NCBI GenBank assembly: GCA_964576115.1
Contig: CAZNUA010000003.1
Location: 1 to 64,000 of the forward strand
DNA: 64,000 nucleotides
From: CAYSYY01 sp964576115 [NCBI: uncultured Gemmatimonadota bacterium]
GTDB taxonomy: Bacteria > Blakebacterota > Blakebacteria > Blakebacterales
Direction: 5' to 3'
Shown piece by piece: positions 34,863-43,536 of this stretch. How positions within the stretch are numbered: position 1 is the first letter of the stretch; each line of letters starts with the position of its first letter. A model generated the notes under the pieces. That model had not been told where the DNA came from. It was given only the letters and a program-made list of their open reading frames with translations, and did no database searches. The position numbers and the translations under genes were made by a program.

Positions 34863-35450
34863 TCACGTTGCAGGGTCGGGATTCCCTTCCAGACCGATCT
34901 CGGCGGCAATCCCCTGCATGGCTTCGAGTACGACTCCGACGTGTTCGGCGACCTCGAGTCCCAGTTCTGCCGCACCGGTGGCGATGTCCTCGCGGTTCAC
35001 CATGGCGGCAAAGGAACGGTCCTTGAATTTCTTTGTGACCGATTTCACCTTCACGTCGTGAATCGATTTGCTCGGTCGCACCAACGCCACCGCCACGATG
35101 AAGCCGGTGAGTTCGTCCACAGCGAAAAGAGCTTTGGACATGAGGGTTTCCCGGGGCACGCCGGTGTAGGGAGCGTGAGCCAGCACGGCGTCTATCACAT
35201 CCTTCGGGTACCCCTCTTCTTCGAGAACCCGGGCCCCCACTCGTGGGTGCTCTTCAGCCGTCGGGTGCTTCTCGTAATCCAGGTCGTGGACGAGCCCTGT
35301 CACGGCCCATCTTTCCTCGTCTTCATCGAAACGGCGGGCGTAGGCGCGCATTGCGGCTTCGACCGCCAGGGCGTGGTGGAGCAGGTTCTCCTTCTGCGTC
35401 CAGGCTGTCAGCAGTTGCCAGGCTGCCTCTCGGTTCGGTTCCATATCCAT
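34863..35450 (-). CDS. HD-domain phosphohydrolase-like protein
   Basis: A 195-residue protein. The HD domain is seen in LLHHALAVEAAMRAYARRF, GLVHDLDYEKHP (metal-binding His-Asp) and VLAHAPY. The family covers nucleotide and small-molecule phosphohydrolases; this small form resembles the metal-dependent HDIG proteins without a further domain. Two ATGs six bp apart are possible starts. It is upstream of the glycosyltransferase gene on the same strand. Its upstream side holds two palindromic repeat copies. Confidence 0.75.
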   Translation of the reverse strand: MDMEPNREAAWQLLTAWTQKENLLHHALAVEAAMRAYARRFDEDEERWAVTGLVHDLDYEKHPTAEEHPRVGARVLEEEGYPKDVIDAVLAHAPYTGVPRETLMSKALFAVDELTGFIVAVALVRPSKSIHDVKVKSVTKKFKDRSFAAMVNREDIATGAAELGLEVAEHVGVVLEAMQGIAAEIGLEGNPDPAT

Positions 35451-35490
35451 ACCTCGTTCCCGTCCAGCGAGGGCTCTTCGGGGAGCGTCT

Positions 35491-35533
35491 GCTTCGGGAA
35501 CACCGCTCGTGCCCGTCCGGAGTCTCCGGATGA
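35491..35533. repeat. Decayed palindromic repeat copy
   Basis: The segment with CGGGAACACCGCTCGTG, then CCGTCCGG, AGTCT, CCGGATG matches the right half of the short element at 35643-35734 with several changes. It lies just upstream of the HD gene, in the 408-bp gene-free stretch 35451-35858. Confidence 0.6.
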
Positions 35534-35642
35534 AGACAAGCGCATGTGGCCTCCGTCAGGCGCAGTATAGGCGGTGAGTCCCGAAAGGGTCAACGGAGGC
35601 GGAGGCGAAACTGCTTTACCGGATGAAGCCGGTGTTCGGATT

Positions 35643-35734
35643 CGCTACACTAGTTCCCGTCCGGAAACGGCTCGTTTCCGCCTCGGGAACCACGCTCGTG
35701 TCCATCCGGAGTTTCCGGATGGACGCTACACTAG
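35643..35734. repeat. Palindromic repeat, short form, flanked by CGCTACACTAG direct repeats
   Basis: A 92-bp unit with exact 11-bp direct repeats CGCTACACTAG at both ends (35643-35653 and 35724-35734). Inside are a compound hairpin, CGGAAACG-GCT-CGTTTCCG within GTTCCCG/CGGGAAC, and the family hairpin GTCCATCCGG-AGTTT-CCGGATGGAC (35700-35724). It is the reverse complement of the long element at 12.06 kb without the 104-bp interior. It lies between the divergent HD and lemA genes; the rest of that gap shows nothing else clear. Confidence 0.8.
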
Positions 35735-35858
35735 GCTCCTGTCCCAAGTGGAGGTTTGCGGGCGAACGGCTCCCGAAAAAGCAGGACGCTTCCTGCGTAT
35801 CAATACCGGTCGGGGGCATCGGGCTCCGCAATCCGGTCGAAGATGTCAGGAGAAGAAG

Positions 35859-36416
35859 ATGGAAATCGTCCTCATAGTGATCGGTGCGATCGCGGTTCTG
35901 ATCATTCTCTGGGTGATCGGCGTGTACAACGCTCTCGTCGCCCTGCGCAACCGGGTTCGCAACGCCTGGTCGCAGATCGACGTTCAGCTCAAGCGCCGCT
36001 ACGATCTGATCCCCAATCTCGTCGAAGCCGTGAAGGACTACATGGAGTACGAGCAGGAAACCCTGCAGCGGGTGATCGAGGCGCGCAACCAGGCCATCGA
36101 CGCCGAAGGCGTCAAAGCCCAGGGCGAGGCCGAGAACATGCTCACCGGGGCACTGCGCCAGCTCTTCGCCCTGGTTGAAAACTACCCCGATCTAAAGGCC
36201 AACCAGAATGTGATGTCGCTGCAGGAGGAACTGACCAGCACCGAGAACAAGATTTCCTTCTCGCGCCAGCACTACAACGACATGGTCATGACCTTCAACA
36301 CCCGGATCGAACAGTTTCCGGCCAATATCGTGGCCGGGATGTTTACCTTCGGCCAGGAAGACTTCTTCGAGATCGGCGAGGCCGAGCGCGAGGTCCCCCG
36401 GGTCGATCTGCGCTGA
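35859..36416 (+). CDS. lemA: LemA family protein
   Basis: A 185-residue protein with one N-terminal membrane helix (MEIVLIVIGAIAVLIILWVIGVYNALVAL) and a LemA-type helical bundle (RNAWSQIDVQLKRRYDLIPNLVEAVKDYMEYEQETLQRVIEAR, then QEELTSTENKISFSRQHYND). Its function is not well defined, but LemA is commonly encoded with the HtpX protease, as here (41 bp downstream). The ATG at 35859 follows AGGAGAAG. Confidence 0.93.
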   Translation: MEIVLIVIGAIAVLIILWVIGVYNALVALRNRVRNAWSQIDVQLKRRYDLIPNLVEAVKDYMEYEQETLQRVIEARNQAIDAEGVKAQGEAENMLTGALRQLFALVENYPDLKANQNVMSLQEELTSTENKISFSRQHYNDMVMTFNTRIEQFPANIVAGMFTFGQEDFFEIGEAEREVPRVDLR

Positions 36417-36457
36417 CACCGGCCGCAGGGGGCCCGGTGTAAGCCGGGGAGAGGACC

Positions 36458-37393
36458 ATGACACAGGACGACGGTCAGAGAACCATGGGCAGCTTCTACG
36501 CCCATATCAGCGCCAACAAGCGCAAGTCAACTTTTCTGGTATTCGCTTTCATCGTGTTGGTGGCGGCCCTCGGATACCTGATCGGTGAGGCCTGGATGGG
36601 CGAGGGCCCCGGCTTTCTCGGCATCTTCGGAATCGTCGCCATCGTCTGGAGCCTGGTGGCCTATTTCGCCGGCGACCGGATGGTCCTGGCGGTCTCCCGC
36701 GCCCGGCAGATTCACAAACCGGACGATCCCGAACTGTGGAACGTCATCGAGGAGCTCTGCCTGGCCGGAGGGCTGCCGATGCCGCGTATCTACCTCATCG
36801 ACGACACCGCCCCCAACGCCTTTGCGACCGGCCGCGACCCCGAACACGGGGTGGTGGCCATCACCACCGGCCTGCGCTCCAAGCTCACCCGCGACGAACT
36901 GCAGGGGGTGATGGCGCACGAACTTTCCCACATCCGCTTTTACGATATCCGCCTGCAGACGCTGATCGGGGTGCTGGTGGGTCTGACCGCCCTGGTGAGC
37001 GACATGTTCCTGCGCGGCCTGTTCTGGGGGGGACGGGGGGGAGCGCGCCGGCGCCGCTCCGGTTCGGGGGGAGGCGAGGGGCTCCTGCTCATCCTGGCCA
37101 TCCTGGCGGCCGTCCTGGCCCCGCTCTTCGCCCGCCTGCTGCAGCTTTCGATCAGCCGCAAGCGTGAGTATCTGGCCGATGCCGGGGCGGTCCAGCTGAC
37201 CCGCTACCCGGCCGGGCTGGCCGGGGCGCTGCAGAAGATCTCGGGTGATGCCGAGGTGCTCGAGGTGGCCAACCGGGCCACCCAGCATCTCTATATCGTC
37301 AATCCGATCAAATCGTTCGAGAAACGGGCCAAGAACCTCTTCAGTACTCATCCCCCCACCTCGGAACGTATCGCCCGTCTCAAGGCGATGTAA
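36458..37393 (+). CDS. htpX: HtpX-like M48 membrane zinc metalloprotease
   Basis: A 311-residue inner-membrane protease. Two N-terminal helices precede the catalytic motif HELSH at 154-158, and the later KREYLADA segment supplies the third zinc ligand. A Gly/Arg-rich loop (RGGARRRRSGSGGGEG) lies between the halves. HtpX degrades misfolded membrane proteins under stress. The gene follows lemA and precedes an outer-membrane protein by one base, so the three form an operon. An alternative start is ATG 36485. Confidence 0.92.
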   Translation: MTQDDGQRTMGSFYAHISANKRKSTFLVFAFIVLVAALGYLIGEAWMGEGPGFLGIFGIVAIVWSLVAYFAGDRMVLAVSRARQIHKPDDPELWNVIEELCLAGGLPMPRIYLIDDTAPNAFATGRDPEHGVVAITTGLRSKLTRDELQGVMAHELSHIRFYDIRLQTLIGVLVGLTALVSDMFLRGLFWGGRGGARRRRSGSGGGEGLLLILAILAAVLAPLFARLLQLSISRKREYLADAGAVQLTRYPAGLAGALQKISGDAEVLEVANRATQHLYIVNPIKSFEKRAKNLFSTHPPTSERIARLKAM

Positions 37394-37394
37394 C

Positions 37395-38216
37395 GTGAAT
37401 CTCTTTCCGGTCGATTTCCGCCCTGCGATCCCGATCCGAATGGTCCTGGTCGGGCTGGTGCTCGTCGGTTTGGCGGCCTTCCCACCGGCCGCGAGGGCCC
37501 AGATCGTCAATATCGAGAGCATCCTGACCGGTCAGCCCCGTTCCGGTGTGCAGGGTGCCCTGCAGCTGGGTTTCAACCTGCAGCGGGGCAACACCGAATA
37601 CCGCGAACTGGAAGGCAACGGGATCGTCCGCTGGCGGACCGGAGCCCACCTGCTGCAGCTGGTGGCGGGTGGATCGTACCGGACCGCCCGTTCCCGGAAA
37701 GTCTCCGACAATGCCATGGGACATCTGCGCTACGGTCTGTTCCTGTCGGACCATCTCCGGTTCGAAGCCTTTGCCCAGCTCCAGCGGGACGCCTTCGTAC
37801 GGCTGCGTCGGCGCCTGCTGGTCGGCGCCGGCCTGCGGACCGCTCTTTTCTCACGGCCTGTCACCGATCCGGAGGGGGCCGAACTGGAGCGGCGTTTTGA
37901 CCTCGGCCTGATCGTCATGCACGAGGCCGAAGAACTGCAGGGCGGGCTTTCGACCGACGGCTGGCGGGGCTCGATCCTGCTCAGTATCGGCTGGGGCGTG
38001 ACCGCCGATATCTTTTTCGGTACCCAGATTTACCTGCAACCGCTCCTGGGCCGCCGGGGCGACTACCGTATGCTCGGCGACGGTTCGGTGCAGATCCGGC
38101 TCCTGGGACCGCTCTCGCTGCAGACCGGTTTCCGGGTCGTTCACGACAGCCGGCCGCCGGCCGGGGTCAAGAACACCGATCTGGCCCTCCGCAACACTCT
38201 GGCGATAGTCTTCTGA
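37395..38216 (+). CDS. DUF481/YdiY-like outer-membrane beta-barrel protein
   Basis: A 273-residue protein with a signal peptide (MVLVGLVLVGLAAFPPAARAQ). It then shows amphipathic strands typical of DUF481: QLGFNLQRGNTEYRELEGNGIVRWRTGAHLLQLVAGGSYRTAR, FEAFAQLQRDAFVRLRRRLLVGAGLR and a C-terminal NTLAIVF with the terminal Phe common in outer-membrane proteins. GTG 37395 is the likeliest start, 1 bp after the htpX stop. Function is unknown; relatives respond to salt stress. Confidence 0.8.
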   Translation: MNLFPVDFRPAIPIRMVLVGLVLVGLAAFPPAARAQIVNIESILTGQPRSGVQGALQLGFNLQRGNTEYRELEGNGIVRWRTGAHLLQLVAGGSYRTARSRKVSDNAMGHLRYGLFLSDHLRFEAFAQLQRDAFVRLRRRLLVGAGLRTALFSRPVTDPEGAELERRFDLGLIVMHEAEELQGGLSTDGWRGSILLSIGWGVTADIFFGTQIYLQPLLGRRGDYRMLGDGSVQIRLLGPLSLQTGFRVVHDSRPPAGVKNTDLALRNTLAIVF

Positions 38217-38232
38217 ACTCCCTACTTTCTAG

Positions 38233-38293
38233 GTACACCGCTTCGTACGTGCGGTAACGTATCGAATGCGAGCGCCATTGCGAAACGGTGTAC
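38233..38293. other. Inverted repeat in the DUF481/TolC gap
   Basis: GTACACCG (38233-38240) and CGGTGTAC (38286-38293) are exact inverse copies separated by 45 bp, with a small ACCGC/GCGGT stem inside. No tail of T residues follows, so it is not a clear terminator. Confidence 0.35.
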
Positions 38294-38377
38294 GAAGGTG
38301 AGACCGCGTCGAACCGGGTGGTGACCGGAGCGTCTCCAGACCTGTGCCCCGCCCCCCCATTCCCGAGGAGTCCCCCG

Positions 38378-39940
38378 GTGGTGACATACCGTATCCCCGC
38401 TGTAACCGGCCTCTTTCTGACGGTTGTTCTGTGCCTGTTCCCCCTCTCCGTCCGGGCCCAGCAGCCCGTCGGGGCTCCCGCTCCGGCGGTTCAGCGCAAT
38501 CTGATCGTCCTCGATCTCGATCAGGCCCTGCGCTTCGCCCTCGACCAGTCATGGCGCATGGAGCGTCTCAGGCTCGATCTGGAGCGGGATACCTACAACC
38601 TGGAGGCTTCGCGGGCAGGTCTGCGCTCGAATGCGAGCATGAGCCTGACCCTGCCCAATTTCGATCAGTCAATCAAGGAAATCATCGATCCCGATACCGG
38701 CGATCCGATCGTGCTCTCCACCCGGGGCGCCCGCTATTCCGGCTCGGTCTCGATCCGCCAGCCCCTGCCCAGCAACGGGGTCATCTCCCTGAACGGGGTG
38801 CTGAACCGCACCACCGACGATCTCTTCAGCTACACCCCCGGCAAGAAGACGTACTACGGCCGGGTTTACCTGCGCTACGAACAGCCGATCCTGCAGCCCA
38901 ACCGCATCCAGCTGGCCATCCGCCGGGCCGAGCTGCAGCTCGAGAATACCGAGATCAGCTTCCTGCAGGAGCAGATCGACATCATCAACGACACCTCGAA
39001 CGATTATTTCGAACTCTTCGAGCGGACCTACTACGACATCCTCGCCCGCGAGGAGCGCGACCGGCTCGATCAGCTCTATGCCGCCGGGCGCCGGCTTTTT
39101 CAGCGGGGGGTCATCCCCGAACTCGACCTGCTGGCGCTGGAGATCGAAATGACCAGCCGGCGCGACCGGGCCTCGAGCACCGCCGGTCGGCTCACCCGCG
39201 AGAAGGCCAACTTCAAGCTGCAGATCGGGATCCCCCAGGAACGCGATATCGACGTGCGGCCGTTGCTGACCTATACCCCGGTGGCCATCGACGTGGACCT
39301 GGCCACCGAGCGGGCTCTGGAACACCGCCCCGACATGCGCCGCAACGAGATCTCGATGGAATACCAGGTCATGGACCTCGAGGAGCGCCGTTCGTGGGGC
39401 TCGATCAAGGGGACGGTCAGCCTGACCATGGGTCTCGAAGGACGGGATGAAACCATGGCTGATTTCTATCAGGCCATCACCGATCCCGACCAGGCCCGGG
39501 GAGCGGCGGTCAACTTCACCGTACCCCTCTGGGACTGGGGCAAGAACCGGGCTCAGATCAACGCCCGGCTGGCCGAGATGGAAAAGGTGCGTCGTCAGCG
39601 GGAACAGACCGAGATCAGCATCAGACGGACCATCCGGAACGTGGTCGATTCGGTCATCGAGGCCCAGGACCGGCTGTCGCTGCTGGTCCGCAGCGTCGAC
39701 GCCTCTGAACGCGCCTACCGGCAGAGCGTGCAGCAGTTCGAAGCCGGCACTCTCAACGTGCAGGACCTGCTGCTGACCCAGGGGCGGCTGGCCGAGGCCA
39801 AGCGTTCCTACCTGGAAGCGTACCTTTCCTACCGGCGTTCGCTGATCTCCCTGACCCGCAATACCTACTGGGACTGGGAGGAAAACCAGCCTCTGACCCG
39901 CACTCTGGCGGCGTATATCGTCGAGAATGGAGAGCATTGA
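38378..39940 (+). CDS. TolC-like outer-membrane efflux protein
   Basis: A 520-residue TolC-family protein. It has a signal peptide ending RAQQP, then two copies of the OEP helical domain (LDLDQALRFALDQSWRMERLRLDL and, in the second half, VPLWDWGKNRAQINARLAEMEKV, VQQFEAGTLNVQDLLLTQGRLAEAKRSYLEAYLSYRRS). GTG 38378 follows GAGGAG. It would form an export duct with an inner-membrane pump; none is adjacent here. A terminator follows at 40024. It is distantly related to the second TolC gene at 55391. Confidence 0.88.
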   Translation: MVTYRIPAVTGLFLTVVLCLFPLSVRAQQPVGAPAPAVQRNLIVLDLDQALRFALDQSWRMERLRLDLERDTYNLEASRAGLRSNASMSLTLPNFDQSIKEIIDPDTGDPIVLSTRGARYSGSVSIRQPLPSNGVISLNGVLNRTTDDLFSYTPGKKTYYGRVYLRYEQPILQPNRIQLAIRRAELQLENTEISFLQEQIDIINDTSNDYFELFERTYYDILAREERDRLDQLYAAGRRLFQRGVIPELDLLALEIEMTSRRDRASSTAGRLTREKANFKLQIGIPQERDIDVRPLLTYTPVAIDVDLATERALEHRPDMRRNEISMEYQVMDLEERRSWGSIKGTVSLTMGLEGRDETMADFYQAITDPDQARGAAVNFTVPLWDWGKNRAQINARLAEMEKVRRQREQTEISIRRTIRNVVDSVIEAQDRLSLLVRSVDASERAYRQSVQQFEAGTLNVQDLLLTQGRLAEAKRSYLEAYLSYRRSLISLTRNTYWDWEENQPLTRTLAAYIVENGEH

Positions 39941-40023
39941 GAGGCTCCTGCACCGGAGGTATCACACCCGGGGCAGGAAAGAGCATGGCGGCCGCAAGGC
40001 GGTCGGACATACTGTGGAGTACG

Positions 40024-40050
40024 GGGGCTCGACGAGAGCCCCTGTTTTTT
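40024..40050 (+). terminator. Rho-independent terminator after the TolC-like gene
   Basis: GGGGCTC (40024-40030) and GAGCCCC (40036-40042) form a 7-bp stem with a 5-nt loop, followed by TGTTTTTT. This is a textbook intrinsic terminator and separates the TolC gene from the sigma gene at 40081. Confidence 0.9.
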
Positions 40051-40080
40051 CTGTGCAACATTCGCAGGGGCCAGGACGCC

Positions 40081-40701
40081 ATGAAGAGTGAACCCGGACA
40101 GCGGAGCGATGACCGGATGGCCCAGGCGGATGCCCAGCTCGTAGAACAGACCCTGGCCGGCGACCTGAATGGGTACGGCGAACTTCACCGGCGGTACTAC
40201 GACCGGATCGTGAACCTCGTGACCGGCATTGCCGGAGATCGAACCCGGGCCGAAGACGTCGTGCAAAACGCCTGGCTGGCGGCACTCGAGGCCCTGCCGC
40301 GGCTGACCGACCGCGACCGTTTTTATCCTTGGCTGCGCCGGATCGCCGTAAACCGGGCTATCGAGGAGAAGCGGCGCTGCTCCAGCCGGCAGCGCCTGCA
40401 CACGGCCTGGCACGAGGACAGAGGCGGGGGGAGAACGGGAACTCCGGGGGCGGTTCTGAATCAGCTCGCGGGCCGGGAACGGGCCGATGAGGTGCAGCGG
40501 GCACTGCGAACCCTCCCGGAGGGGATGCGGGCCGCGGTCGTGCTCCGCTACTTCGACGAACTCTCGATGCGCGAGATCGCCGGAGTGCTGGGATGCGAGG
40601 AAGTCACGGCTCGAACCCAGGTTTTCCGGGGCCTGCGCAAACTCGGCGCGGTTCTCGGACCTGCCCGCGGAGAAGCCGAAGGATCAGGTGATAATCCATG
40701 A
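40081..40701 (+). CDS. ECF-type RNA polymerase sigma factor
   Basis: A 206-residue sigma factor. Region 2 covers LAGDLNGYGELHRRYYDRIVNLVTGIAGDRTRAEDVVQNAWLAAL; region 4 covers LPEGMRAAVVLRYFDELSMREIAGVLGCEEVTARTQVFRGLRKL. A Gly-Arg-rich linker joins them. It directs transcription of an unknown regulon. The terminator just upstream isolates it. Its stop overlaps the start of the anti-sigma gene (ATGA). Confidence 0.9.
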   Translation: MKSEPGQRSDDRMAQADAQLVEQTLAGDLNGYGELHRRYYDRIVNLVTGIAGDRTRAEDVVQNAWLAALEALPRLTDRDRFYPWLRRIAVNRAIEEKRRCSSRQRLHTAWHEDRGGGRTGTPGAVLNQLAGRERADEVQRALRTLPEGMRAAVVLRYFDELSMREIAGVLGCEEVTARTQVFRGLRKLGAVLGPARGEAEGSGDNP

Positions 40702-41525
40702 GTGACAGTCATTCACACGTCTGCCCGGATCGGGAACCGGATCTGGAGAGATACCTCTTCGGTGAATTGGATCCCGTCGGCCGGGTCGAACTCGAACGGC
40801 ATCTGCAGGAATGCGCCGGGTGTCGGACCGCCCTTGGCGAAGCCCGGACCGGTCTCGGGGCCCTGCACGATCTGGCTGTGGCACCGCTTCCTTTCCTCAC
40901 CGAGAGTCCGACGGGGCCGCGGCCCTTCAAACGCTACCTGCAGCCGCTGGCCGCAGCGGCCCTCCTGCTGGTCGGACTCGGACTGGGGCGCTGGCTCTTT
41001 CCCGCTCCCGACGTTCGGGGGCGGCAGGGTGAGGTGGGACCGGCAGCCGGGCAGCCGGCGTTCAGCGTCGAAGCCGAGGCGGTCGATGCTCTGGCCCGCG
41101 CCGAGCTGCTGGCCGATCTGGGTACCACCTGGGTCGAGGGCGTGCTCGAACTGATGGGGACGGTCATGGAGCTGGAACCGGGCTCGACCCGGGAGGCCGA
41201 ACTGGAGCGGTTGCGCGGCGCTGCCCGCCGACTCATTCAGGATGGCCGCCTGCTCACCAGGCGGCTCGATCCCGGGCGGGACGCGGTCTTCCTGTCAGCG
41301 ATCGGCCGGGCCGAATTCATCCTCGAAGATGTAGCCGGGATCGGCGGAGGCGAGGAAACCGACTGGAGCCTGGGCCAGATCCGGCACACCCTGGCGATGA
41401 CCGGCCTCGATGACCGGCTCATCGCCCTCGATATGGATGCCGCCGTGACCGAGGCCCTCGAGGCGTCGGGTTGGATCGGCGAGGAATACCGGACTGAAAT
41501 ACTGTCACGGGAGGTGCAGAGATGA
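40698..41525 (+). CDS. Membrane-anchored zinc anti-sigma factor
   Basis: A 275-residue protein. The N-terminal zinc domain has C9, then H35-x3-C39-x2-C42, the same spacing as the soluble anti-sigma at 1362. One membrane helix follows near residues 77-95 (PLAAAALLLVGLGLGRWLF). The remaining 180 residues lie outside and form an unassigned helical domain. It should hold the ECF sigma at the membrane and release it on an envelope signal. It overlaps both neighbours by 4 bp, so three genes are translated together. Confidence 0.85.
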   Translation: MSDSHSHVCPDREPDLERYLFGELDPVGRVELERHLQECAGCRTALGEARTGLGALHDLAVAPLPFLTESPTGPRPFKRYLQPLAAAALLLVGLGLGRWLFPAPDVRGRQGEVGPAAGQPAFSVEAEAVDALARAELLADLGTTWVEGVLELMGTVMELEPGSTREAELERLRGAARRLIQDGRLLTRRLDPGRDAVFLSAIGRAEFILEDVAGIGGGEETDWSLGQIRHTLAMTGLDDRLIALDMDAAVTEALEASGWIGEEYRTEILSREVQR

Positions 41526-43516
41526 TCTGTCGGACCGAACGGATTACAGGTGTGCTCACGGTTCTGCTCTCAGTCGCCCTGGTGCTCGCCGCCGGCGTAC
41601 GGGCCGGAGCCCAGGAGCAGGCCGACGAACTTTACCTGCAGGCCCGTGAAGAACTCATCGAGGAGCGATTGGAGCAGGCCCTGACACTCTTCCGGCAGGT
41701 CGTCCGTGATCACGAGCGCTCGCGGCGGGCGGACGATGCTCAGTACTACATCGGATACACCCTCGAGCGTCTGGGCCGCACAGCCGAAGCAATCACGGCC
41801 TACGAGTACCTGATCGACCGCTGGCCCGATTCCTCACGCGGTGACTCGGCTCGCGACCATCTGCTCGACCTCGCCGCAGAGCGGGCCGGCCGGGGTGAAG
41901 GGACCAATCTCTCGGCTCTCTTCGATGCCCGCACCTCGTGGGAGTTCCGGCGGGATGTGGCCATGACCATGGCCCGTCAGGGCGATCTAAGCGCCGCCGA
42001 TGTGCTCGAGGATGTCATGCGGCGGGAATCGTCAAGCCGCCAGCAGGAACTGATTCGGAGTCTGGCGAACCACCTTGGCTCACCCCTCGCCCGGCGGATC
42101 GTCGGTCTGGGCTGCGAGCCGGCCCGTTCTTCGAGTATCCAGCTGCTCGCCCTGCGCACCCTGCGGCCGGTGGCGACCGAGGCGGACGTGCTCACCGCGA
42201 TCAACGAGGCGATCGCCCGCGGCAACTCTTCGAGCGTGCAGATCGAGGCCATCCAGACCCTGGCGCCGCACGTTGCCCGTCCCGAGGTGCAGCGGGTCAT
42301 GGTCCGGGCCCTGGTCTCGGGCACATCGTCGAGCGTACAGATCGCCGCTCTGCGGGCTCTGCGGGGCCAGCTGCTGGCGCCGGAGGTACGGCCCTCGGTG
42401 GTGGCCCTGCTCCGGCGCTCCGAATCATCGAGTGTGCAGCTCGAAGCCCTGAACGCGCTCGAGGAGGACCTCGACCGGGCCGAGGCGGCCGAGGTCCTGG
42501 CTGCGGCTGCAGCCTCAACCAGTTCTTCGAGCGTACAGCAGCAAGCCCTGCGTCTTGCAGGCCGGTCCTCGCTAGAGGCTGTACAAAGTGTGGCTCGGGT
42601 CGGTCTGGCCCGCGGCAATTCCTCGAGCGTGCAGCTCGAAGCAGTGCGTTCGTTCGCCGGAACCCGTAACGACGAGAATGCCGCCGAAGCCCTGGAGGAG
42701 TTGCTCAACTCGGGCGGTATCACCTCGAGCGTGCAGCTCGAGGCTCTGCGTACCCTGCGTAATCACGCCGAAACCCGGGCCGCTCCCCGGGCGGTGGCCG
42801 CCGCCCTGAGCAACCGCAATTCAAGCTCGGTCCAGCTCGAAGCCCTCGACGTGGGGGCTCTGATGCTGCCAGCCGAACCGATCCTCGCGGCTCTCGATCG
42901 ACTGCTTTCAACCTCGGGAACGTCGAGTTCGGTCCAGCTCAAGGCGATCGCCGTTCTGGAAGCCCATGTCGATCGCGATGTCGCCGCCCGATTGATCGGG
43001 CAGTCGATTCACCGTTCCAACAGCTCCAGTGTCAAACTGGCCGCGATCGAGGCTATCGAGCCGGTCTGCAGTCGGCCGGCGGTGCGGACCATCGTCCTCC
43101 AGGGACTGGAGCGGGGCCATTCTTCCTCGGTCGGTCTGGCAGCGGTGCGTGCTCTCGAGGCCTACGTCGGAACCGATGAAGACGTGGAAGGGACCTTCAC
43201 TGACGCCATGCGCGACCGCAATCTCTCGACCACGGTGCGGGTGCGCTGTGCCGATGCCCTGCTGCCAGGCGCCGGGGCGGCCCTGAAGGAACAGATTGCC
43301 GACGCCATGGAGGATGTGATCGAACGTCGCTGGCAAAATCTGCGTCGCAACCGTTTCCGCTATGACGACAGTGTCCTCGAGGACGCCTTCGATATCGTTC
43401 GGGTCATAGATTCCGAGCGTGCCCGCGAGCTCGAACGACGCTACGGGCCGCCGCCCACCCTGCTGGAGCGGATCTTCGGGGCGGGGAACCGGAGGGTCGA
43501 ACCGCCGGGGAGCTGA
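41522..43516 (+). CDS. Exported TPR plus HEAT-repeat solenoid protein
   Basis: A 664-residue protein with a signal peptide ending RAGAQ. Residues about 35-120 form TPR-like helices (ADELYLQAREELIEERLEQALTLF, then DDAQYYIGYTLERLGRTAEAITAYEYLI). From about residue 165 to 570 come thirteen HEAT-like repeats with 32-35-residue period, marked by the near-invariant box SSSVQ(L/I)EAL. The boxes start near 42027, 42126, 42225, 42327, 42426, 42522, 42618, 42723, 42819, 42924, 43020, 43119 and 43227. In usual HEAT repeats this position reads D-x-x-x-VR-x-AA. It is translationally coupled to an anti-sigma gene, so it may be a target or sensor partner in the envelope. Confidence 0.8.
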   Translation: MICRTERITGVLTVLLSVALVLAAGVRAGAQEQADELYLQAREELIEERLEQALTLFRQVVRDHERSRRADDAQYYIGYTLERLGRTAEAITAYEYLIDRWPDSSRGDSARDHLLDLAAERAGRGEGTNLSALFDARTSWEFRRDVAMTMARQGDLSAADVLEDVMRRESSSRQQELIRSLANHLGSPLARRIVGLGCEPARSSSIQLLALRTLRPVATEADVLTAINEAIARGNSSSVQIEAIQTLAPHVARPEVQRVMVRALVSGTSSSVQIAALRALRGQLLAPEVRPSVVALLRRSESSSVQLEALNALEEDLDRAEAAEVLAAAAASTSSSSVQQQALRLAGRSSLEAVQSVARVGLARGNSSSVQLEAVRSFAGTRNDENAAEALEELLNSGGITSSVQLEALRTLRNHAETRAAPRAVAAALSNRNSSSVQLEALDVGALMLPAEPILAALDRLLSTSGTSSSVQLKAIAVLEAHVDRDVAARLIGQSIHRSNSSSVKLAAIEAIEPVCSRPAVRTIVLQGLERGHSSSVGLAAVRALEAYVGTDEDVEGTFTDAMRDRNLSTTVRVRCADALLPGAGAALKEQIADAMEDVIERRWQNLRRNRFRYDDSVLEDAFDIVRVIDSERARELERRYGPPPTLLERIFGAGNRRVEPPGS

Positions 43517-43536
43517 AGCCGCCCGGTTGGAGGCGT

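Noticed and set aside
35491-35734. Clustered palindromic repeats as a CRISPR array or integron sites
   Set aside because: Only two unequal copies, spacing and flanks do not fit, and no cas or integrase gene is present.
42027-43240. Regular DNA repeats every 96-105 bp that could suggest a CRISPR array
   Set aside because: The repeats are coding, vary at third positions and correspond to HEAT units in a single open frame.
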